A DNA stretch of 64,000 nt from Circinella umbellata (GCA_025093555.1 JAIWNF010000104.1:21060-85059), one strand, 5' to 3'. Positions 50,952-63,342 are shown, counted from the first letter of the stretch. The notes: generated by a model not told the origin, from the letters alone. Program-made: numbers and translations.

Positions 50952-53128
50952 TTATAAAATAGCTAATAACAATAATAATATGATAATAAAGAAAAAGGAA
51001 AAAGGAAAAAGAAAGAGAAGGGGGAAAAAAGGGTTTATGTAGTTAATAATAGAAAGAGAGAACAAATAGAGAAGGGGGGTTGGGTCAAGAAGAAGGGGAA
51101 TGAGTAGTACAAAGGATGAATAAAATGAATAAATAATTAAAATATGTAAATAAAAAAGAGCGTTTTTTTGTTGCCGACCTTTCCCTTTTCTCTTTAGACG
51201 TTCTATTTCTTCCCTTTCTAACTTTTTAGCATAATGCTTACCATGGTTGCCTAATTATAACAATGACCTAATTTCAGCAGCACTAGAAAATTTTATTGGG
51301 TGCACGAGTGATTATCACATAGTTGGATGACAGAAAACTGGCAATAACAGGTAAATTTTCTCGGTCCGTCTCCTTCCGTAACATTGGATCACTTTTTCTA
51401 CGTCATTTCGCAATAACTTATCAAATCTGCTTTTATTATTTAAAAGGTGATTATTCAGCTAATTGGCTGCCAGTTAATTAGACCTACTGTATTACTATTT
51501 TAACTATATTTTGCTTAAATGGCTTTAAAAGTAACAAAAACATTCACTATGACATAAAGGAAAACTTTCTTCTCGGTCCGATACCTGTATAAAAATTGTT
51601 GTTGCTATGATTGTATAACCAATTACTTGTAAAAGATCACTTTATTTTTTATTTTTAATCTCCCGTCTTCTTTTCATTGTTATATATTCAATTATGAAAA
51701 AATAAATAAAGAAAAACTATACCTAGTGGATACGACTTGTTATATAAATTATACTAATAAAAAAATACTTAGATTTTTCTGTTTAGTGGAAGAAGTTGTA
51801 TGTGCGCGTTGAAAAGAAAATGATACATTTGTAAAACATCTGTAATTCTGGTCTATTTTCACTATTATATATGCACGATTCCAATTATTGATGTATGTGA
51901 TAATAATAATAATAAATAATGTTTATGAATCCAATCAAAGGGATCAAAGAATTTTTTTTTCTTTTTGAAAATCACTCATTATAAACAAGTTCATTGTTTA
52001 TTAAACACAGATATTAGTAAGTGGTTCAAAAAAAGGTTATTGTGAAACTTTTCAAATAGAAAAATTCTATCGTTATGATGAGGACTCGGATTATGTGATA
52101 GATACACGAGCAATGAATTAGTGAATGAAAGAAAAGTAATTGTAAGATGCTTCACAAGTAAGCTCGATACGTAGAACGATAATTTCACGAGTTCTTGATA
52201 ATCAGATAAATAAAAGAGTCTTATCAATAATGATAATCGCAAAGTCTGATAAGTGCTATTCTTTCTACTGGATATTATAGTAAACAATGAAAAAAAAGTA
52301 TAGCTCCCCCACTGATACTTTTTTTTTTGTAATAAAATCTATGATAAATTTTAGGAAGTTTGTAGCTGTGGTTGGTGCAGGCGAAAAGTGATGTACATCC
52401 AAAAAAACATATTACTTCAAATACTTTCAGGAAGTTTCTGCTGTAAAAACTTTCTACTTTTCAAAGTTGATATAATTCACCAGTTTGTCAACAATAGAAG
52501 TATTGTAAAAAAGCCAAATTCAACGCTGTACGTAATCATAATTAAAATAGTTTAATAATTTATATTTATTGATACACATCATGTCTATGTGTAAAAAAAA
52601 GGAGGTGGGGGAGAGTTTATTAAAAATAAGCAAACTTTTCAGAGATTTGTTATTGAATTTTTTTTCTACGTACTTAAACATTGAATATGTAATATTTAGC
52701 TTTATATATTTTATTTTAATGCTATCGAGTAATATTATACACCAGAACTAGAGAGTCTTCTTTTTTATAAAGGCACTTTTTTATTTAACCATACGCCAGG
52801 AATATGAGAGGTATTACTAAGTTTTACTAAATTAAGATAAGACGAATGATTTATATAATTCGAAAAGCATAGACCCACAGGAGCAGCACAGTTTTGGATT
52901 GTGACAGTTTAAGAGCATTGATTGACTGTTCTTTTTCGCTTTTTGTTGGTAAGGGACGAGTAAAATGCTTACCGTGGATCATGCAGACAAAAGTTGGATC
53001 GGGCAATTTATTATTGCAAAACTAATTTGTTTCCCCGACGCTAATTTAACTGGGCTTAAGCCATGATTTCCGATAGCAGGTAATAGTAGAAACATTGGCG
53101 TAGTTCAAAAGTTTTTATTAAAAGAGTC
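50952..53128. other. Gene-free AT-rich stretch
   Basis: Upstream region of the TBC gene (purine-rich to about 51120), then AT-rich DNA with no recognisable gene up to the LINE 3' end. Confidence 0.5.
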
Positions 53129-53424
53129 CTGCATCGTCGCTTAAGCTTAGCATGATTGATGCACTCTTGGTACGGATGTAATTAGGTAACTTATATATAA
53201 AAAATAATAAAAAAATAAAATAAAAATAACTAGTAGAATCTCATGCAAACTAACAGGAGGAAAAACTAGGAAAATAAGAGGAGGAGGACGATAGAGAGGA
53301 ATTGTGGATAAAGAGTTTGATGATGGTAATATGATGATCCAAAGAAAATTCATGCACAATGGCAATTGTAAAAACTTTGGTCGGAAATTGAATGGTGAGG
53401 AGAAAACGGGATGTTTGATGATAT

Positions 53425-53492
53425 GAAAATAAAATAAAAATAAAAGAATAGAGAAAATAAAATAAAAATAAAAGAATAGAGAAAATAAAAGA
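53425..53492. repeat. 28-bp tandem repeat in the LINE 3' region
   Basis: Two perfect A-rich 28-bp units (53425-53452 and 53453-53480) plus a partial third, within the 3' untranslated part of the LINE. Short tandem units are common at LINE 3' ends. Confidence 0.9.
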
Positions 53493-53599
53493 AATAAAAT
53501 AAAAGATGGTGATAAAGTAAGAAAATGATATATACGAAGCAAAGCTGGAAAAGAGTTGGATACAAATATTGATATTGGTACAATGGGGAAAAAATACAA

Positions 53600-56500
53600 T
53601 TATTGGGGAGGAGAGTCAGGTAAGAGGTTCTGTGAGGCCTCAAGAAGAAGTATACCAGGGGGGGGTTCTGGATCAAATGGAGTGTCGGATGTGATTTCGT
53701 CAATGCGAAGGAGAAGAGAGAGAAGAGCCGGCCAAAGTCGTTGCCATTTGCCGAGTTTAGCCTTGACTTTGTTGGGCAATAAATTCAGAGCGGCATCAAT
53801 AGCATCAACACCAGGTGGGGGATTTGGGGTAATTGAAGAAAGTGACCATCGAAATGAACGAAGTTGTTCAGATACAAGTGGACAAATAGCGAAATGATCC
53901 CGATTAGCCCGAAGACTACCACACTGGCAAGCTACTGACGGAGTAGGAGGCAACCAAGCAAGACGCCATTTAACCAGTCTATGACGTTCCTTTTTAGTGC
54001 ACGGCAACAAGAGAGTTGGATCCCATATAGGTTTATGTAAACTTCGTTTAATCGTGATATTTTTATCAGGACTATTAACTTGTTTATCAATAATACTTTG
54101 CATATGCTGCCTGATAGCTTCGTTGAGCGGCTTTCGAGGTGGATCAGATCCAGTAGCAAGTTGTTTGACCAAATTCCAGATTACATTGCGACGTAAGACT
54201 GGCCAACGCGCTTCATTCCATGAATTTGCTAGCTGCGGGACAATACAAGTAACAAGGGTGCTCTTTGGAAGTGTGCGTGCACGAAGAATAAATTTGGTTT
54301 GTAAAATAAAAACACGGGTATGCATGTTTGGCATGGCAGAAAGATGGGATAAAGTAAGGGTACCAATTGCTTTTTCAAGAGGGTTACGACAGATACACAT
54401 TCTTAAGCATTGCTTTTGAATATCATCAAGTACTTTCCTTTGAATAGCGTTAAGAAAAGAAATAGCAAGTCCATATTCGATAATTGGGCGAACAAAAATC
54501 TTGTATGCACGAAGAGAAGAAAGAAGGCCAAAACCATACATATGAACGCCAGAATCACGCAGTGATCTCATTGCTGAAATCGCCTTGCTTTTTGACTGAT
54601 TCACAAGCATATCACTATCCAACCCATTAGAAGAAAAAGGTAAACCAAGGTATCTGAATGTTGAGCAGTGAGGAATTTCTGTACCGTATAATGTAAATGG
54701 CTCTGCATTTGGATTGGCATTGAGAATTTCACACTTTGTAGGGCTCCACCGATAACCAAGGAGATTGGAGTGTTGTTCCGCAGCCAAAAGCATCATGTGT
54801 ACATCTCGAGCATTACCAATAATAGCAATATCATCTGCGTACATCAAACAATTGACAGGGATAAAAGAAAAGGGACGGTTCCCTGCTCCAACGTCATCAG
54901 GAATAAGATAGGGTTATAAGGATCCTGCAACTCATTGATCAAAGATCGTGGAGAAGCATTAGCCGAAGAAAAAGAAAAAGGACGACGAGAGCAAAAATTG
55001 AGAGACCGTTCGGAAGGGGGAGTAGGTACACGCACTAATTGGGGATGAGAAGATACAGAACGTAATAAACGAGGTAAAGAATCAATAAAAACAGAATAAA
55101 GAAAAGGAGATAAAATACTTCCTTGGAGCACACCATGTCTTGGATATATGTCTCGGGATGCCATATTTGACAAAACTACTTTGACAATAACATCATCAAA
55201 TAAATTCTGCAATAGCTTGAGCAGCGGTTCAGGTACAAATGGCTGAAGCGTATCCCATATAACAAGCCTGTTGACAGAGTCATACACGGCTAGGATATCA
55301 AGTAGACAGATGACGGTTGGATGCTGCTCACCATCCACTGATCGGCTGTATGCTTGCATCAATTCATGGAGGCAGAGTGCTTGATCCAAGGTACCACGAT
55401 GAGCTCGGAAGCCACCTTGTGCGATATCAAGAGTCGGCATGGTCTGCAAAAGCTTTGACATTAGACATCGTTCCAAAATCTTGCGAAATATGGATGTCAG
55501 ACTAATTGGTCTATAATTTGCTGGGTCAGTTGAAGAGCCTTTATTCTTGTATATGGGCACAACTTGTGCTGTACGCCACAAGGTAGGAGTCCACGACCAT
55601 CGCCAACATAAAGTAAAAAGCTTATCCAAGAGAGGAGCAAAATTTGATGCAACAGGCTTAAGCATTTCAGCTTTAATATGATCCATTCCTGGTGCTTTGC
55701 GATTTGGTAAATCAGCAATAGCTGACTCGATGTCTATCCAATTCCAACAGTTTTCGGTCTCTCGGGGGAAATTACTTTCAGGTGAGAGTCGAGCTGACAC
55801 AGAGCCACCAAAAACACGTTCGAGATGATCGGCCATATTATTAGCAGCTTGTTCTGCGCCCTGTGGTGATGTAAGAGTAACATTGGTGCGATTGCGTAAA
55901 CGGATCCGTTTTACAACTGCTGTCATCTCAGATGGATCAGCATGTAGCTTCTGACAAAAGTCGTTCCAGGATTGCTTCCGAGCAGCTCGTACTGCTTTTT
56001 TAAAGGCTGTACATGCCATAATATAATCACGGTGAGCTGTAATGCGTTCAAGGTTATTACGAAGTCGAAGCCATCGTTTATGAAACTTTTGACGACGATC
56101 CGCTAACTGCTGAAGGGTATCATTCCAAAACCATTTGTGAGTGTCAGATTGAGGACGTGTTTGCCCAACACTTTTGTCCAAAGCATCATAAATAAGCTCG
56201 TTGAGTCTTGTCACATGTGCTTCTACCACATCAGCGCTCGGTTGCAAGTCATTGTCTTGTAAAGTATTTTGGATATCTTCCTTAAGAGGACCTATGGCCT
56301 CTCGAATCCTGTCAGTATAGCGTTCCAGTACTTCAGGGTCTTTAAGACGTTGAAGTCGCCAAGTACGTCGAGGGGCTGTGGCAGCCGGAAGCCGTGATAA
56401 ATTCACAGGCACAAATGATAGCTCACACAAGTGGTGATCCGACAAACCAAGGCCTGTATGGATTTTCATCCGTGGATCTAGCACATGATCTCGCATTGAA

Positions 56501-57093
56501 ATAAAAAAATCAATGACACTCTGATAGAGGCGACCATTATTTTTGACAACTGAGTAGGTAGGTTCCCCAAAAGCCAATTCTGCATTCCACAAGGTTAAAT
56601 CGTTTGTGCTTATCCAGGTTGACAGTGCATGGTTACGATTATTAGTTCGAGTATCACCTGTAAAACTTCCTAATCGCGAATTCAAGTCTCCAAGAAAAAT
56701 AGTATATGGATCCACTGACAATGAATTATATCTTTCGGCAGCCACCATATCATCCATACCAGGTGGCAGATATAAACCATGCAAAGTATATGGGCCGACT
56801 TTCAGTGACAGTACCTCACCGTTCTGAATTGAAAGGGAATGAACCTCGTAGGGAAAATCTGGATGTATAAGAAAAGAAAGACCAAAATGTTTGAATCCCG
56901 GAGAGTCATCTCGCATAATGGCATAATTATGAAATTGTTTCCATTTACAACGTAAATTTCCACGTTTAAAGTAAGTTTCACAGAGAAAAATAATATCAAT
57001 ATTTGCATCCAAACAATTGTCAATAACTCCTACCAAATTACTACGTATATTGCGGATGTTGAGAGTAGCAATCGTTATACGATCATTACTCAT
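53600..57093 (-). pseudogene. LINE ORF2: AP endonuclease / reverse transcriptase / CCHC finger, frameshifted
   Basis: Two overlapping frames, 57093-54844 (749 codons) and 54847-53600 (415 codons), together cover one ORF2. Endonuclease motifs in order: TLNIRNIR, FLCETYF, FLGDLNSRLG, SVIDFF and GLSDHH. RT motifs: PNRKAPGMDHIKAEML, YRPISLTSIFRKILERCL, GGFRAHRGTLDQ, LLDILAVYDSV (first catalytic Asp), HGVLQGSILSPFLYSVFIDS, and MYADDIAIIG (the YADD pair). The YADD lies in the second frame; the shift is at about 54900-54925, just before it. The C-terminal part has CQCGSLRANRDHFAIC, the CCHC-like finger of L1-type ORF2. Catalytic residues are all present, so apart from the shift the enzyme looks complete. 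The start ATG overlaps the ORF1 stop as ATGA. Confidence 0.9.
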
Positions 57094-58423
57094 TGATTGC
57101 TGGTTTCGTTGCTGTTGCTGGAATCGTCATTTTTAGGACTTTCATCCATTTCGACGTCAAGTACAGGTGGTGGTGATGATGGTGCGGTTGTAGTTGTTGT
57201 ATTTGTTGTTGCTGGTGAATTTTGTTGGTGGCGATATTTAGTTATAAAATCGTTCCACCATTGCTCAGGAAGCTGTAATTCCTTGGCAGCAGGTGAAGAA
57301 AAAAATCGGGCAATGCTGATTCCAATTTTTGGTGGTAGGTGTAGTGAGGTTCTTTCAATTTTTTGAGCGAATAATTGTTGAGCTCGTTGTTGTCGTTCTT
57401 CCTGGCTATCATTAGCGAATTTAATATCACCAATAACGGTAGGTGAGAGAGGGTCGAAGTTGGTGCGTGGTGTGATGCTTTCAGCTTTAAGCTTACTAAC
57501 GAGTTCATCCTTGAAGCCGGAATGGATTAAAAAAGCAACAGTGCCTTTTGCTGGAAAATAAATATCCAAGACACGCGATTGTTGAATTTTTAATGTTGAA
57601 ATCATTTTCCGGACATCATGGTAGCGGAGGTGGTGACGGCAAGGTACATAGACGAAGTCGAATGTGGAGGGTCCATTGCTTTCTTGAAGAGCGCGAATGG
57701 CAGTAGTTTTGGTGGTGGTAGGGCGATTTTTTTTATTTTTATTTTTTTTATTTTTTTGTGGCAAATTTTTGGCGGTAATTGTTGCCCATGAAGTATTATT
57801 TTTGTTGTTGTTATTATCGGTCGTAATTACGGTAGGTTTTTGGCCTTTAGTAGCATTGGACTTGGTGGTGGTGCTGGTATTATTTTTGGTGGAGGTCGGG
57901 TTTGCTGATTTAGGTGCATGTTGTGATGCCATCAGGGAGGAATCGTTTTTTTTATTTTTATTTTTTGGAGGGGCGTTATTGTTGCTGGTGGTGGTGGCCG
58001 TGCGCGTCGCCGTTTTAATTTGCATAAAGGAAAAAATGCGTTCCCTCAGGGCAGCATTTTCTTCCCTCATACTTTTTAAATCCCCTCGCAAGTCAGCAAT
58101 TGTGCTATTGAGATTAGCTACAATAGCAAGGAGGTCGGATCGGTCGGATGTATTGATGGATGGTTGGATGGATGCGTTAATGGATGGTTGGATAGAAGGA
58201 GGTGTTGTAACTCAAAGTCGATGGTGGGTGGTGAGGTTGCTGATGGTGATTTTACCGATTCAAATGTTGAATCAGCAATTTCGTACGAAATTTGTCTTCG
58301 ATCGAACTGGAATTTCGGCTTCGTATTATTCGTTTCCATTGTTGGATGGTCGCGCCGTTTACGAATAGTACTGCGTGGAGGGTTGTTATTATTGTTGTTG
58401 GTTATACGGTTGGTTTCTGTCAC
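57090..58423 (-). pseudogene. LINE ORF1: coiled-coil, basic nucleic-acid-binding protein, frameshifted
   Basis: The N-terminal frame (58423 to about 58140) starts MTETNRITNNNNNNPPRSTI and runs through DRRQISYEIADSTFESVK into a CATCCA-type repeat. There the frame changes. The second frame continues with a coiled coil (LLAIVANLNSTIADLRGDLK, MREENAALRERIFSF), a long Asn/Lys/Thr-rich basic region, and a folded part (STFDFVYVPCRHHLRYHDVR, KMISTLKIQQSRVLDIYFPA, KGTVAFLI) that resembles an RRM-like or L1 ORF1p-like module. It ends with an Asn/Ser/Pro-rich tail. The shift lies in a short-unit repeat (58155-58196) prone to slippage. ORF1 proteins bind the element RNA in the transposition particle. Confidence 0.7.
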
Positions 58424-58480
58424 TTTTTCGAATAAACTCTCAAAACTACTTAAAAAGTGATGTGTAGCAGAACAAGAGTC

Positions 58481-58552
58481 GGTTTTCTGGTGTAATGGTT
58501 AGCACTCTAGACTTTGAATCTAGCAATCTGAGTTCGATTCTCGGGAAGACCT
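58481..58552 (+). tRNA. tRNA-Gln (anticodon UUG)
   Basis: A 72-nt cloverleaf. The acceptor stem GGTTTTC pairs with GAAGACC (one G-U pair) and the discriminator is T. The D arm is TGGTGTAATGGTTAGCA (A box), the anticodon stem CTAGA/TCTAG surrounds loop CTTTGAA with anticodon TTG, and the T arm is CTGAGTTCGATTCTCGG (B box). No intron. It lies directly at the 5' end of the LINE. Confidence 0.95.
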
Positions 58553-58598
58553 TCAATTAAAAATTCGAAAGACTTCCTTTCAGAAAAAGGTTGTCTTC

Positions 58599-58605
58599 TT
58601 TTTTT
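58599..58605 (+). terminator. Possible Pol III terminator of the tRNA-Gln gene
   Basis: First long T run (7 T) downstream of the tRNA, 47 bp after its end. It is preceded by an imperfect GAAAGACTTCCTTTC hairpin. Shorter T runs do not occur before it. Confidence 0.6.
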
Positions 58606-61600
58606 GAAAAAAGTCAGCAAGGTCACGTGACGTGTAGTAGTCAGCAGTATCATATTTTAGAAGTGTAATAATAATAGTATTTTTATGGGGAACCAAAAAA
58701 AATAAGTAGGATACTTATAAGTATTGATTTAACAGGAAAAGAATAAGGTAAAAATAAAATGATAACAGAAGAATAAGTCTTGTGAAAATCTTTTAGGTGT
58801 TTTATTATTATATGGAAAATAATAATATGATGATAAAAAGATCATTAATTTCATATTTCCATTACGAATAAATTTTATATATATGTTTTAGATGTGTAGC
58901 TCTCTGTATTTGTAGATGATGTTATATTACTGTAAAGTGTTATTGTGGTAGAATTATAATTTGTATATTTAGAAAGCAACCGTTGTGAGATTCTTTTAAA
59001 GTTTTTATATGTTAGTTTATATTTGAATTATCCAAGATGAAGGATTGACGTGTGCCATACGACAATAAGAATGTTTATCTGTTTTCTAAAGTACTGTGAC
59101 GGTATAACATATTATAATAATAACTAAATACTGCGAATCTCAAGAAGTACTTTTAATAAAAATAATCATTTTTTAAATATGTTAGGTGTAAACAACATAT
59201 TATTTTTGTTAAATTAATGGTGCCACTACTGAAGCTGCTAGAAGATGCAAAACAGAAAACAGAGGAATAAACCTACAAAGAGTTAAATTTTTATAGACCA
59301 AGACTAAACTTACAGTACCTATAATGTATTTATTATTATCATAATAGACTTGTAGTGTCGGGAGCATCTACACTTCTACTATGGTAGTATGGCTTATAAT
59401 TCAGTACTGCAATTATAAAAAATAGTAGAAGAACATATTCAAAAAGAATATGGCACTTGTAAGGAAACATATATAATTTTCTACATATCTCTAAGGCTCC
59501 TACAGTCTTGACACCATTATTTTATAGATTCATAAAATGGATATAATTGTACTATCAGCTTTTGTAGATAGAGCACAAATCGGTACTATTAGATACTATT
59601 CAATAGAAAAGCGCCGTGTCCATTTCTTCTTGGGAGTTGGTAGTAGTAATAATAGCAGTAACTTCTTGATCAAAATAAACTAAAAGCACACTCTCGAGGC
59701 GTAATATAAATATATTCAATAAAATTACATCGTGCCAATAAACATCTCCATATCACATTACATGGAAATATCTAAAAAGACACCCATTTATTCGCATAAA
59801 CAGAATCTCTATTAGGACACTGCTTATGAGGATACTTGTAGGCAAGTATTTAGAATGATTACCATCCCAATGGCCGGCTACCAGCATCATTAAAAATCAA
59901 AGATACTATCTGACCATCCCCTAAACATAATAATCTTTTTTTTTATTTAAAAATAATATTTAATAATTAATTACATAAGATAATATAGAATTAATTTTTT
60001 TAATAAATTATTAAACAGACTGCTTACTTGTGCCACCATTTTAATATTATTTATTCTACAAACGTAAACAATAAACCCTTATTTAATTGTCATTTATTGT
60101 GAGTGTGGTAATAGAACATATATTTAATGCACTTTAAAGTATCAAAGCATACTGTTTTTTTTTCTTAAAATTAGATAACAAGGAATGTAATTTAGGATAG
60201 CTATTAGTATCATAAATAGCTATTAGTAATAGCACAGCTATTTACTTACAATTATCAGTAATGGATATGTTGTTGAAACTATTGGATTCTTTCTTCAAAT
60301 GACAAAGCTCAATAGGTACAGTAACTGTGCCGTTCTCTTATCTTTTTTTCTCCCGACAAGCTCGTTGCTACTCATAATATTCATGGATAAATACTGAGAT
60401 GGGTAAAAGCTGAGCCAGGACCAGTATTATGCTATGAAGATGGATGAATATATGCTTGATGGAATCTTACTGATTATACTACGATATACTGTAACATCAA
60501 ATGACCTACTTAAAACAAGAAAGAATACTAGCTTTTACTCATCAAACTCTCTATGTATCCCAATAAAGTATATATAAAAAAGAGAGGATAAGATTGTAAA
60601 TTCTTCTCTAAAATCAGCCATGGCTATAATTAACATTTTTTTACTCTAATAGAATAGTACAAATGTAAGAATGTGAATGTTTTTTTTTATTAATACTTGC
60701 TAACTATAATATAAATAATGGTTTCTTTCTTATTGTATTGTATGGAAGAGGCTGTATATAAGAAGTAGAGAGAGAAGCGAGACTTAGCTGCTCTTTAGCA
60801 TTCTCTCCCTTATTTATTTTGACATAAGATAGTAGGGAATTGTTATAGACACCCCACAAATAAAAAGCTGTCAAACAAGTTCTTAAGCCATATAAACTAT
60901 AATAGTAGCATTATCGACACCAATACCGCTTGTTTGACCACTCATATATATTATTAAAAGTATACATTATTCCTTGTTTGTCTCGTCCCCATGTGAACTA
61001 CAGCCCTCACTTGTATATACATAACGATTTAGTGAGAGAAAATAAGAATTATTGAACGATATTTATAAAAGGTTGAACTATTAAATAAGTTTCACAAACG
61101 AACATTTTAAGTTATATAACGATAATAACTGCATATACAGTGTATAAATGGCTGGATACAACGTAATTATATCGGGTTGTTATGTATCAAATTTGTATCT
61201 TTGAAAAAATATAAAAGTGGGGTGTTCATGAGGATTAAAATTACCTAATATAGTATGTTTTTGGGGGTGTCCGTAGTAGATCCCAAGATAGTAATGTCAT
61301 GAATCTAATAAAGTTATGCTTTTTTGTTATAATATTCACTTGGATATCTTAATCACTACATCTTTTCATTTTAGCATGTGACGCTGACAAATATAAATAA
61401 GGTAGTAGTTCTGGTTATGGGATCATTTAATGTTTATTCAAGCATGCGTTAAATCAATGGGCACCTTATTTTTCACAAGATGTTCCGGTCGTAATGTTTT
61501 AGTATAAGAAGGTTTTTGTGTAGCCCCTGTGCAATTATTTTAGAGCACAGCAAGATTTGTGAAACCCCCGCGTTTACATAAGCCTGCAGAGCGTGCAGAG

Positions 61601-61884
61601 CCGATATATTATATGAGAGCGAGACAAAAATACCTAAAGTTGGTTTTTTTAAGTAGACTAGAAAAAAAAAGTAACATCAAGTCTTTTTCTCTTCCTGTTC
61701 GCTTCTTGTCTTTCCTTTTAACATCATATTGACTTATTTCTCTGATCTTTCTTGCTTCTTTTTCTTTATTATTTTTGATACTTTTCTTTGTTATAGGAGA
61801 ACGAAACAGCAAACGACAATAATACCACCGATTGTAAAGTGAAACAAACAGAAATATCTATAATACTAACAGCAATACCGTAGT
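58606..61884. other. Gene-free AT-rich stretch, about 3.3 kb
   Basis: No gene or element recognised. The last 150 bp upstream of 61885 are T/C-rich and probably hold the GALT promoter and leader. Confidence 0.5.
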
Positions 61885-63008
61885 ATGTCGTCTTTCGATT
61901 ATCGTGCTCACTCACATCGAAGATATAATCCATTAACTCGATCTTGGGTTTTATGCTCGCCCCATCGTAACCAACGACCATGGCAAGGGCAAAAAGAAAA
62001 AGTCACTCAAGAAGAGCGACCTCAATATGATCCACAGTGCTACTTATGTCCTGGCAACAAACGTGCTCATGGTGACGTTAATCCAACTTATACATCCACT
62101 TTTCGATTTATGAATGACTTTGCCGCTGTTAAAGATGATCAGCCGATGTCAACAAATAATGATGAACAAGATGACTTGTTGCGTATCCAAGGTCTACGAG
62201 GTGAATGTCATGTGATATGTTTTTCACCGCGACACGATCTGACTATGGCAGAAATGACAACAGATGATATTATTAAAGTGGTTTATGAATGGATTAAAAG
62301 CTATCGTGACATGTCAACCAAAGATTTTATCCGATACGTTCAAATATTTGAGAATAAAGGTCAAGCAATGGGGTGTTCTAATCCACATCCTCATGGTCAA
62401 CTTTGGTGTTTGGAACGTATCCCAGTGGAAACCCCAACGCGAATTTGATTCATTACAAGCTTATCGAGAAACACATAATGGTCATTGTCTGCTTTGTGAT
62501 TATGCAAAACGAGAATGTAAAGAACAAACGCGTATCGTTATTGAAAATGACACCTTCCTTTGTGTCGTTCCCTTTTGGGCCATTTGGCCTTTTGAAGTAC
62601 TTCTGTTGCCAAAAGATCATGTCACTTGTTTGCTTAGATTGTCTTCACGACAAATTGACGACTTGGCCGATGCATTGAGACGGATTACATGTCGTTATGA
62701 CAACCTTTTTCAATGTCCATTTCCATACTCAATGGGGATCCATCAGGCTCCTGTTAGAGAAAACCATGATTATGCACACATGCACTTCCATTTTTATCCA
62801 CCACTATTACGTAGCGCCACAGTTCGTAAATTCCTTGTTGGGTAAAACTATATTATTTATCTTTTTTCTTTCCCTCTTCTTACAGATATACTCACATATA
62901 TTTAATAGATTTGAAATGTTAGGAGAACCGCAACGTGATATAACACCAGAGCAAGCAGCAGAACAATTACGAGCATGTTCTGAAACACATTATAAGCAGG
63001 AAAAGTAG
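61885..63008 (+). CDS. galT (GAL7): Galactose-1-phosphate uridylyltransferase, single frameshift
   Basis: Leloir pathway enzyme that swaps UMP between UDP-glucose and galactose-1-phosphate. Two exons (61885-62841 and 62909-63008) with a 67-bp GT-AG intron. The Zn ligands C52 and C55 (CYLCPGN) and the nucleophile motif [10 protein letters not shown] (H168, H170) match the enzyme. Downstream signatures are [53 protein letters not shown] and, across the intron, [20 protein letters not shown]. At about 62429-62435 (GTGGAAACCCC) one extra base shifts the frame: the upstream frame would stop at 62448, while removal gives 351 aa, the normal length. Every other part is intact, so either a recent loss or a sequence error. 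No other GAL gene adjoins it. Confidence 0.9.
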
Positions 63009-63342
63009 ATACTAGTAACAGCAACAGTAACTATATGGTAGTAATAATAGTAATAATAGTAATATCATATATTACTTGTATATATAGTAATACATCTGTT
63101 TTGGCAATCAAAGATTTATTTAAATATAACCGAGAATCAAAAAATTACTTGGTAATAAATCGTTACCAGTGACAAAAAAATTTCCGTTGGAAGATGAAAA
63201 AGAAGAAGTGAGGGGAAGCATATAAAACGATCAAGCAAACAATGGATGAAAGTTATACGTAGAATTTTTTATTATTTTTCCTTTCTTTTATTCTCTCTCC
63301 TTCTATCATTACTTATTATCAGTACGCTCTTTATTATCAGCA
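63009..63342. other. Short spacer
   Basis: 3' flank of GALT (TAGTAATA repeats near 63030-63075) and T/C-rich leader of the next gene. Nothing else seen. Confidence 0.5.

Larger units (their letters stand above)
53129..58473 (-). mobile_element. LINE-type non-LTR retrotransposon with two ORFs, 5' end abutting a tRNA gene
   Basis: On the minus strand the order is ORF1 (nominal 58423-57090), ORF2 (57093-53600) and a 3' region with a 28-bp tandem repeat. The heptamer AAGAGTC occurs at 53122-53128 and 58474-58480. If it is the target duplication, the element is about 5.3 kb and ends 7 bp before the tRNA-Gln gene at 58481. The boundary is a proposal from this short repeat only. The architecture (ORF1 with coiled coil, ORF2 with AP endonuclease, RT and terminal CCHC-type finger) matches L1-like elements. 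In Mucor such an element, Grem-LINE1, marks pericentric regions. Both ORFs contain a frameshift, so this copy is probably dead. Confidence 0.85.

Noticed and set aside
53147..53703. Minus-strand frames of 150 and 117 codons rich in F, L and Y
   Set aside because: They lie in the T-rich 3' region of the LINE and include the 28-bp tandem repeat; not a protein.
57697..58368. 223-codon plus-strand frame
   Set aside because: Antisense to LINE ORF1; its composition is the complement of an Asn/Thr/Lys-rich frame.
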